From Planctomycetota bacterium (GTDB lineage: Bacteria; Planctomycetota; Phycisphaerae; UBA1845), in assembly GCA_022561415.1 (NCBI GenBank), contig JADFRH010000122.1, positions 1-7,190 on the forward strand: a DNA stretch of 7,190 nt. The letters run 5' to 3'. A model generated the notes under the pieces. The model saw nothing but the letters and a program-made list of their open reading frames with translations, did no database searches and had not been told where the DNA came from. Each line of letters opens with the position of its first letter. The first letter of the stretch is position 1. The position numbers were made by a program, and so were the translations under genes. Of the stretch, positions 1 through 6,500 are shown in pieces.

Positions 1-258
1 CTCATCGCGATGCAGGCGGCCGTCGGGCTGGGTGGATACCAGGGACCCGGAGGCGACCGAATCCCGCCGAACCCGGAAGCCGCCAAGTTCCACATTGATC
101 TGCTCGAGGTGCTCCAAGAAAAGACCAAAGGCAACCTCAGCGACGAAGAGACCAAAGTCCTTGACAGCGTACTGTACGAACTCCGCATGCATTTCGTGCA
201 GGTCACGACCGGTACGGCGCCCGCGCCGAACCCCGACACCGATCCCAATAAGGCGTGA
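1..258 (+). CDS. DUF1844 family small protein, 5' end cut off by the window edge
   Basis: This is the C-terminal part of a small soluble protein. The reading frame is open from base 1 (L-I-A-M-Q-A-A...), so the ATG at 10 is more likely an internal methionine than the start. The visible stretch matches my recollection of DUF1844: an 'AMQA..GLG' segment, a proline-bearing spacer, then 'AAKFHIDLLEVLQEKTKGNL' followed by 'SDEETKVLDSVLYELRMHFV'. The family is usually around 90-130 residues, so perhaps 20-40 N-terminal residues lie outside the window. The tail after FVQV is rich in Pro, Asp and Thr and looks disordered. The function of DUF1844 is not established and none is assigned here. A gap of 118 bases separates it from the rhomboid gene on the same strand; whether they share a transcript cannot be seen. 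The family call is fairly sure, the full extent is not. Confidence 0.85.
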   Translation, partial: LIAMQAAVGLGGYQGPGGDRIPPNPEAAKFHIDLLEVLQEKTKGNLSDEETKVLDSVLYELRMHFVQVTTGTAPAPNPDTDPNKA

Positions 259-365
259 TCGACGTTTTCGCCGCGGTGTGTTTCCCAATCGCGTGTTGCA
301 AGGATTAACCGTGTGTGCCCGGGCGAACCCGCGCCGGACCACTGCCAAATGTTAGAGCCCGCTTC

Positions 366-369
366 AGGA
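366..369 (+). promoter_or_regulatory. Ribosome binding site supporting a TTG start for the rhomboid gene
   Basis: AGGA lies seven bases upstream of the TTG at 377. The frame is closed by an in-frame TAG at 353-355, and no ATG or GTG lies between that stop and 377. The protein from this TTG begins with a hydrophobic stretch and 'PIRTES..QRTP.VNY', the usual lead-in to the first helix of this rhomboid subfamily. TTG at 377 is therefore the best start. Confidence 0.55.
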
Positions 370-376
370 CGCTGAG

Positions 377-1594
377 TTGCTAGTTGTCATTCCCATCCGT
401 ACCGAGTCCGTGGTCCAACGCACTCCGACCGTCAACTACGTCATCATCGGCGCCAACATCTTTTTCTTTTTCCTCTTCCATCGAGCCCTGGCGGCGCAGC
501 CGCTGCTGGCGTTCAAGGCGCAGTACCTGACGCTTCACACCGTCGCGCCGGAGCTGTACCAGTTCTTTGCCTACCAGTTTATTCACGCCGACACCATGCA
601 CCTGCTGGGCAACCTGCTCTTTCTCTGGGTGTTCGGCAACAGCGTCAATTCCAAGATGGGGCATTTCGCCTACGCCCTGTTCTACTTGTCGGGCGGCGTG
701 TTTGCCGCCTGGGGATTCGCCATGTTCACCGAGACGCCGGCGAGCCTGGTCGGCGCGTCCGGGGCGATTGCGGCCGTGACCACCGCGTACCTCGCGCTGT
801 ACCCGCGCAGTCGCGTGACCGTGCTGATCTGGCTGTTCATTTTCATCCGCTTCATCGAAGTACCGGCCATGATCCTGATCCTGGTCAAGGTGATCGTCTG
901 GGACAACATCATCGCCCCGAACCTGGGCGGAAGCGGCGCGGTGGCTCACGGAGCGCATCTGGCCGGCTACTTCTTCGGATTCGCAGGGGCACTGGGGATG
1001 CTGCTCATCCGCGCTCTTCCGAGGGACCAGTTCGACATTTTGGCCGTGTGGAAGCGATGGAATCAGCGGCGCGAGTTTGCGGGCGCCATGGCCAAGCCCG
1101 GCGCCGCGGGCCAGGCACAGTTCGGCTCCGTCGCACGGCAGGACGACCTCGATCCGGCACAGCGCCTCGCCGAGGAGCGGCGCCTCGACGAAATCGCCGA
1201 TCTTCGAGCCAGCGTGTCCGCCAAAATGAACGACGCGGACATCCCCGGCGCCATGAGCCTCTATGAGCAGCTTATCGCCGTCGATGACAAGCAGTGCCTC
1301 TCGCAGCAGCAGCAGCTCGAACTCGCGCGAGCGTATTACTCCGGCGGGCACGCCGCGCGGGCGGCGGCCGCCTTCGAGCGCTTTGTCGCGATCTACCCGC
1401 AGGCGGTCGAGGCCGGCAATATCCGACTTCTGTTGGGCATTATCTACGCGCGCGACCTGCGCCAGTACGAGGCGGCCGACAAACACCTGACCGACTCTAT
1501 GGAATCCCTGCGCGACACGTCTCGGCGAGATCAGTGCGCCGAATGGCTCAAACATGTTCGTCTCGCGTTGGGACGAACCGCAACCGACACCTAG
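377..1594 (+). CDS. Rhomboid family intramembrane serine protease with C-terminal TPR-like domain
   Basis: A 405-residue membrane protease expected to cleave transmembrane substrates inside the bilayer. About six hydrophobic helices fall near residues 20-38, 72-90, 96-118, 121-141, 147-175 and 187-212. Rhomboid landmarks are all present: H70-A-D-x-x-H75-L-L-G-N79 (second helix, Asn for the oxyanion hole), G126-A-S128-G129 with S128 the catalytic serine, and A190-H-G-A-H194-L-A-G with H194 the catalytic histidine. With six helices both ends should be cytoplasmic. Residues about 215-400 are soluble and helical; 285-385 (IPGAMSLYEQLI, LARAYYSGGHAARAAAAFERF, QYEAADKHL) resemble TPR repeats, possibly a partner-binding module. 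The start is TTG, chosen from the upstream stop, the AGGA and the N-terminal family pattern. The gene ends 15 bases before the aminotransferase, so the two are probably in one operon. The substrate is unknown. The family call is firm; the TPR call is moderate. Confidence 0.9.
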   Translation: MLVVIPIRTESVVQRTPTVNYVIIGANIFFFFLFHRALAAQPLLAFKAQYLTLHTVAPELYQFFAYQFIHADTMHLLGNLLFLWVFGNSVNSKMGHFAYALFYLSGGVFAAWGFAMFTETPASLVGASGAIAAVTTAYLALYPRSRVTVLIWLFIFIRFIEVPAMILILVKVIVWDNIIAPNLGGSGAVAHGAHLAGYFFGFAGALGMLLIRALPRDQFDILAVWKRWNQRREFAGAMAKPGAAGQAQFGSVARQDDLDPAQRLAEERRLDEIADLRASVSAKMNDADIPGAMSLYEQLIAVDDKQCLSQQQQLELARAYYSGGHAARAAAAFERFVAIYPQAVEAGNIRLLLGIIYARDLRQYEAADKHLTDSMESLRDTSRRDQCAEWLKHVRLALGRTATDT

Positions 1595-1609
1595 GAACGG
1601 AATCCCGTC

Positions 1610-2473
1610 ATGCCCGAACTCGCCTACGTCAACGGACGCTTCATGCCGATCGCCGACGCCATGGTCTCCATCGAGGACCGTGGGATGCAATTCGGCGACG
1701 GCGTGTACGAAGTCATCGTCGCCTACGACGGTCGATTGTTTCAACTTGAGTCACACATGCAGCGCCTTCGACGAAGTGCGGCCGCGATCGGGCTTGTCTA
1801 TGACTTCGACAACAAGCCGCTGGAGGACGTGCTGAGCGAGGGGCTTCGGCGCAGCGGTTTCGACGACGCGATGATCTACGTGCAGCTCACGCGCGGAACC
1901 GCGCCGCGTGTCCATCTGATCCCGGAGGGCTTGACGCCGACCGTGATCATGACGTTCAAGCCGCGTCCGGTCGTGCCGGAGGACTTGGTGCGCTGCGGCA
2001 TGAGCGTGATGACGACTCCGGAAACGCGATGGGCCAATTGCTACATCAAAGCGATCACGCTGCTGCCCAACATCCTCGCTCGCACCGAGGCCGATCGGCG
2101 AGGCTATGACGACGCGATCTTCGTCACCGAGGCGGGCGAGGTCCGCGAGTGTACCGCCTCCAACATATTCATCGTCAACGGCAACGTGCTTCGCTTTCCA
2201 CTTCGCAACGAAGCCGTGCTGCACGGCGTCACACAGAGTCTTCTCCTGAATTGCGCTGCCGCGATCGACCTTGAAACCCGCGAGGAGGCCTTTGATGTGA
2301 CCGCCTTGCGCAGCGCGGATGAGGTGTTCATGTCGGGCACATCGCTCGAAGTGCTGGGGGTTACATCCATCGACGGGAACGCAGTGGCCGATGGCAAGGT
2401 GGGTGCGGTCACGAAACGGCTCCATGCCGAATTCCTCCGGCGCATTCACGAGCCCAGCGCTACGGCCCGGTGA
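1610..2473 (+). CDS. dat: D-amino-acid (D-alanine) aminotransferase, PLP fold type IV
   Basis: A 287-residue cytosolic PLP enzyme, the normal length for the family. It probably interconverts D-alanine and 2-oxoglutarate with pyruvate and D-glutamate, which would supply D-amino acids for peptidoglycan. The lysine in 'CYIKAITLLPN' (K147) should form the Schiff base; E180 in 'REC-TASN' sits where the pyridine nitrogen is bound; 'SGTSLEV' (242-248) fits a phosphate-contact loop. What favours a D-amino-acid enzyme over branched-chain or aminodeoxychorismate relatives is 'TRGTAPRVH': R100 and H102 match the Arg-x-His carboxylate trap of Bacillus D-amino-acid transaminase, and Y33 in 'GDGVYE' matches its active-site tyrosine. 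The opening 'ELAYVNGRFMP...VSIEDRG' is a classic family N-terminus and fixes the ATG. AGGA at 1593-1596 overlaps the upstream stop but is rather far from the start. The gene's 3' end overlaps the opposite-strand dockerin gene by 14 bases. Substrate range cannot be proved from sequence. Confidence 0.87.
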   Translation: MPELAYVNGRFMPIADAMVSIEDRGMQFGDGVYEVIVAYDGRLFQLESHMQRLRRSAAAIGLVYDFDNKPLEDVLSEGLRRSGFDDAMIYVQLTRGTAPRVHLIPEGLTPTVIMTFKPRPVVPEDLVRCGMSVMTTPETRWANCYIKAITLLPNILARTEADRRGYDDAIFVTEAGEVRECTASNIFIVNGNVLRFPLRNEAVLHGVTQSLLLNCAAAIDLETREEAFDVTALRSADEVFMSGTSLEVLGVTSIDGNAVADGKVGAVTKRLHAEFLRRIHEPSATAR

Positions 2474-3245
2474 ATTCCCGCTGAAAGGCAGCGGCATCAA
2501 GCATGTCGGCGACGCCGTCCCCGTTGAAGTCGGCCGGATCACAATCCGGTGGCAGCGGATCGCCGTCCGGCCCGTTCATGCAGCCGACGAAATCGAAATG
2601 ATCGGGGAATAATTCCACGCGACAGTCGCCATCGAAGTCGCCGCGCGTGCCGCACGCTGTGCTCTCCAATAGAAGCGACCCGAGCGCCCCCGTCAGGTTC
2701 TCCGCCGGGCCGTTCAATACCCTCGTAGTGGACGTGTTTCCCGCTGCATCCAAGATTCGTATTTCTGTGGCTGCCGCACGGCCTATCGCCGCGAAAACAA
2801 TAGATGTGATCAACGTTCCGCCAAGCGTCGCCTCCGGGAAAGGACCACTGAATTGCCACGCCTGGTACAGCGCAACGCCATCGTTGGCCGGCAGCCCTGA
2901 GTAGGCAGGATCACAGACCGTCTGCTGACAGCAGCAGTCGAAGTTGAGTTTGCCCAAGCAGCCGTCGCACGGAAAGGTCGAACTCGACCAACCGAAGCCA
3001 TTGTCGATTTTGCCGTCCAGGCGCAGTACGCTCGGATCCCAATGGAGGATAACGTCGACGGCGGAAAACGTTTGGTCCGTTTCAGCATCGGAAACGGCGT
3101 AGAGACCAACCTCGACAGTGTCGCCCACACTGACGGTGGAAGACGAAACGCGTAACTCGAGGTTGATGTCGGCATGGGTCATGGCCGGCAGCGCAGAGAG
3201 TGCCCCAAGCAGCACTGCGCAGCGAAGCCCACGGCCAGTCGACAT
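2460..3245 (-). CDS. Secreted protein with cohesin-like domain and C-terminal dockerin-type repeat
   Basis: A 261-residue exported protein. Residues 1-25 form a signal peptide (basic start, hydrophobic AVLLGALSALPA core, likely cut after T-H-A). Residues 26 to about 195 look like the beta-sandwich of the cohesin-like family seen in many planctomycete secreted proteins: 'VSVGDTVEVGLYA', then 'FSAVDVILHWDPSVLRL', a typical cohesin opening. A cysteine cluster (C93, C96, C104-106, C111) interrupts it. Residues 202-260 carry two calcium-loop-like segments typical of dockerins: 'DFDGDCRVE' and 'DFNGDGVADMLD'. The second has the full D-x-N-x-D-G-x-x-D-x-x-D pattern; the first is irregular, with Arg at loop position 7 and Pro at position 12, and a 15-residue Pro/Asp-rich linker separates the two. 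The ending 'FQREFTGP' is a common terminus for such proteins. It has no enzymatic motif, so a structural or surface-assembly role is an inference. It reads away from the larger - strand gene's end after a gap of 332 bases. Confidence 0.8.
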   Translation of the reverse strand: MSTGRGLRCAVLLGALSALPAMTHADINLELRVSSSTVSVGDTVEVGLYAVSDAETDQTFSAVDVILHWDPSVLRLDGKIDNGFGWSSSTFPCDGCLGKLNFDCCCQQTVCDPAYSGLPANDGVALYQAWQFSGPFPEATLGGTLITSIVFAAIGRAAATEIRILDAAGNTSTTRVLNGPAENLTGALGSLLLESTACGTRGDFDGDCRVELFPDHFDFVGCMNGPDGDPLPPDCDPADFNGDGVADMLDAAAFQREFTGP

Positions 3246-3577
3246 GTTGCTTTTCTCTCCCCTGTTCCCTCGTACGGATCAAAACGACGAATGGCTGCAA
3301 TCTCACGACCGACACGAGTGCGATTGGCGCTCGCGTCGCGCATCAAGGGTCAACCGAATCGACTCCGCTCCGCCACCTGCCCGTTGAACCTCAGCCACTC
3401 AGACGCGAGCCGGCGACGTGTGTGCGGAAATCCTCGCCCATCATCCGCACGCTAATTCTAGGCAGATGATGCGGAAATGGCCAGTGTGCAGCGCAGGCCC
3501 GATATAGCGGTCCGTTTTGCCCCGGAAATGCGATCCACGCCGGGCGCGCACACAAACGTCCAGCCGTCGTGCTCGAC
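3246..3577. other. Intergenic gap of about 330 bases without a supported gene
   Basis: No reading frame here has a recognisable product or good start. On the - strand 'TTGACC' at about 3350-3355 is a possible -35 element for the dockerin gene, but no -10 partner stands out at the right distance. The 9-base word TGCGGAAAT occurs at 3423-3431 and again at 3470-3478, and CATCATC (3439-3445) pairs with GATGATG (3465-3471) across a 19-base loop. Neither has a T-run, so I do not call a terminator. The leader of the dockerin gene and the 3' end signals of the large gene presumably lie here. Confidence 0.5.
3255..3263 (-). promoter_or_regulatory. Ribosome binding site of the cohesin/dockerin gene
   Basis: On the - strand this reads AGGGGAGAG, followed by AAAAGCAAC and the ATG at 3245. 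The GGAG core lies about eleven bases from the start. With the clean signal peptide that begins at this ATG, it fixes the start. Confidence 0.6.
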
Positions 3578-6500
3578 TCAACGACGCCTGCGTACCACTC
3601 GCCGGCGGTTCCGCCGACGCGCGATCGACATGGCCGTCAGGCCGAAGAGCGAGCCGACGAAACTCGTTACCACGCCGAATCCACAAAGCCCGCGCGGTCG
3701 CTGGATACTGCTGTCGGGCGGAGGTTCACCGGTCCCGTTTACGGGACGTTCGGGTTCAGTAACAATGATGGTTCCCGATGGAAGGACTCGGATCTCCTGC
3801 GGGCCGACATCATCAAACGCGCCGCCCTCATCCGTCACGGTGAGCACGACGGAGTAAGTGCCGGGCGTTTGGAACTGAATGGTGACCTTCTCGCCGGTCT
3901 TTCGCGATACGCAGGTTTGCGATTCGCACGTGAAGCCGATCGGGCAGGAGGCGTTCGATTGACAGACCACGTCGTCAAGGCGGAACGCCCAGCTATGCGT
4001 CAGCTCGGTTCCCTCGGGATCGAACGAGAGCGACCCATCGAACTGCAAGCTGCAAGTGGCCGCACAGATTCGCAGCCCCGTTGCGATCAGCGCCAGCGGC
4101 GCCTGGTTGTCCGGGGTGGTACTCACGTTGACACGGCACGTGACATCGTCCGGCACATCGCGACGGTCAGTTACGGTCAGCACGACATCGTAATTACCCA
4201 CCTCCGCGAACTCGTGCGTCTCCAGCGCTTCGTCGCCGTCGGGCGTGCCGTCTTGGAATTCCCACGTGAAGGTCAGAGGCTCGCCCTCGGGGTCCGTCGA
4301 GCCGCTCGCGTTGAACACGAACGATGTGACCTCGGCGACTCCGACGGAGGGCGACACCGTGCATCGCGCTTCCGGTCCCTGATTGGTCGAAACCAGGATT
4401 TCCACGCCGGCCCAGACGGCTTCACCGTCGCGACCGTCTTTGATCGTAGCCGTGGGCCTGTAGGTTCCGGGGTTGGTATATATGTGACGAACCAATCCCG
4501 AATCGTCCACGTTGCCCTTGAGCGGAAGAAGAGGCTCATCGATTGTCCCATCCCCGTCCCAGTCCCAACCGACGGTCAGATCATCGTCGTCCGGATCGGT
4601 CGAATTGATCGCGTTGAACTCCACGGTCAACGGGGCCGGTCCCTCAAGCGGCGTGGCGGTCACGCTGGCTACGGGATTGCTGTTGCCGACGAGGATTGCG
4701 ATCGTGGCCGTATCCGTTTTCCCCAGCTCGTCAGTCACGGTCAGAGCGGCCACGAACGTGCATGGATTCTGATCGGTGCAGGGCGTGCCGTCCGCCTTGG
4801 CGCTGTAGGTGTGCGTAGGCTTAGCGCTTTGGATACCGGGGTTTCCCTGCGCGTTGGCGGTCCTGCCATCGCCGAAGTTCCATTGATAGATCAGGTCGCC
4901 TGATGCCGTTTCCTGATCGGTGGAGCCGAGGCCATTGAACGCGACGCTCAGCGGCGCCGAGCCGCTCGTCGGACTTGCGGTGATGACCGCTGTCGGTGAG
5001 TTGTTCACCACAAGCACGTCAACCGACGTTTCACCAAAGTCTCCGGTCACCGTACTTGTGGCACGAAGCGTCACCGTAAACGTACCCGCATCGACGTACG
5101 AATGTGTCACGACGCTACCGAGCGCCGGTTCGCTCCCGTCACCAAACACCCATTGAAAACTGAGCGGGTCGCCGTTGGGCTCGATGGATAAAGTTGCGTC
5201 AAAATCAACCTCGAGCGGTGGCGGTCCGGCGAGCGGGGCGGCCACGATGCGTGCGATCGGTCCGGCCGAAATCTCGCCGTCTGTAATGGAAAACGACTGA
5301 CTGACCGCCGTGATTCCAGTCGTCGTGAACGAGAACGAATCGTCCAGCGCAAACGGCGTCGTGCCCTGCGTAAGCCTGAACGTCACTTCAAGGCCGGGTG
5401 AGGTGTAGTTCGCAGTCGTACATGCGATCAAATCATCAGAGCAGCTCGCTGTTGCGGCGGTGGGCGGCGGGTCCGCAAGGGAATCAGGCTGCGAAAGTGA
5501 GCTCGTAACCAGGAACTTGACCCCGGCCGGATCGATGCAAGTGACCGTCCAGGTTTCGAGCCTGGCTGAGTCGTCCGTGTCAAGCGCGTCGTCGTCGATG
5601 TCCACGCCGGTTACGGGATGGACCGTAAGCGTACCCGTCCCGATGTTGTTTCGTCCGGCCCGCGGCTCCGTTCTCTTGGCCTCGGTACCGTCAAGGCCGA
5701 CACCCGGATTGAGCTTCGCGAAGAACACGTATCGGCCATCCGAAACAGCCGAGAAATCCCAACTCACGCTCCGCCGGTTGGTGCCCTGCGTGACCTTGTC
5801 GAACGAGCCAATCAAATTGCTCGGGCTCATCGTTAGATCGTGTACGCATAGAACGCCCGCAGCGCAGCGGGTGTCGAGCGTACAGCTAGCGCCCGTGCCG
5901 CCACACTTTTTTTGGTCAGGTGTAAAGAACACGCGGATTTCCGTACCCCCCCAAACATCCGTCACGTCGAAGCGAACTTGGAACAGGTCGCCCACCGACT
6001 GTCCGCCGGGCGGGTCGACAAAGCGCAGGCTCGGAATCGACGTCGGCACCCAGTTGATCGTAAGTCGAATGGACCCTGCGTTGTCGGGCACTACGTCAAG
6101 GACGTCGATCCCCGTCCAACTGTTTTGACTGAACCAAGTGGCCGAGGGACTCGTGTCGAAGTTAAAGCGCGTTGCACCTTCGGCACCGGGCCAGGGGTCG
6201 CTGTCGTCACCGCGATTGCCGCCGGTCGAGCAGGCCTGCAGATCGTTGTCGCCGTCGGCTTGCACGATCAAGAATGCAGGGCGCGTGCCCGAACGCTGCT
6301 GCTGAGACAGCGCTTCCCTGTTGGATCCGATGATCGAACTGGGTCCGACGTCGGTGTGCATGACAAGCATGCCGGCCGCGGGGATGCCGCCCGCTAGTCT
6401 GGGCTCGTCAAAACTGGCCTGCACGCCGGCCGACCAGAAATAGTACCGCTCGCCGGGACGGGCGTCGTTTTCCAGGAAGAAGTAGCTTTCGTCGCGAACG

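Noticed and set aside
320..331. Small hairpin CGGG-CGAA-CCCG between the DUF1844 and rhomboid genes
   Set aside because: Only four base pairs and no T-run; too weak to call a terminator in GC-rich DNA.
1304..1315. Four CAG units in a row within the rhomboid gene
   Set aside because: They encode a short Gln run in the soluble tail; too short to count as a meaningful repeat.
380..1744. Open frame of 454 codons on the - strand opposite the rhomboid gene
   Set aside because: It mirrors the rhomboid gene and the start of the aminotransferase. Its translation is rich in His, Arg, Gly, Asp and Val with no domain pattern, as expected for an antisense frame in GC-rich DNA.
1751..2542. Open frame of 263 codons on the - strand opposite the aminotransferase
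   Set aside because: The + strand aminotransferase has intact catalytic residues and normal length; the antisense product has no recognisable features.
3569..4903. Open frame of 444 codons on the + strand opposite the PKD array
   Set aside because: Arg-rich, low-complexity translation without family features, wholly opposite well-supported PKD domains.
5460..6128. Open frame of 222 codons on the + strand
   Set aside because: Ser/Thr/Pro-rich shadow of the Ig-like region of the large - strand gene.
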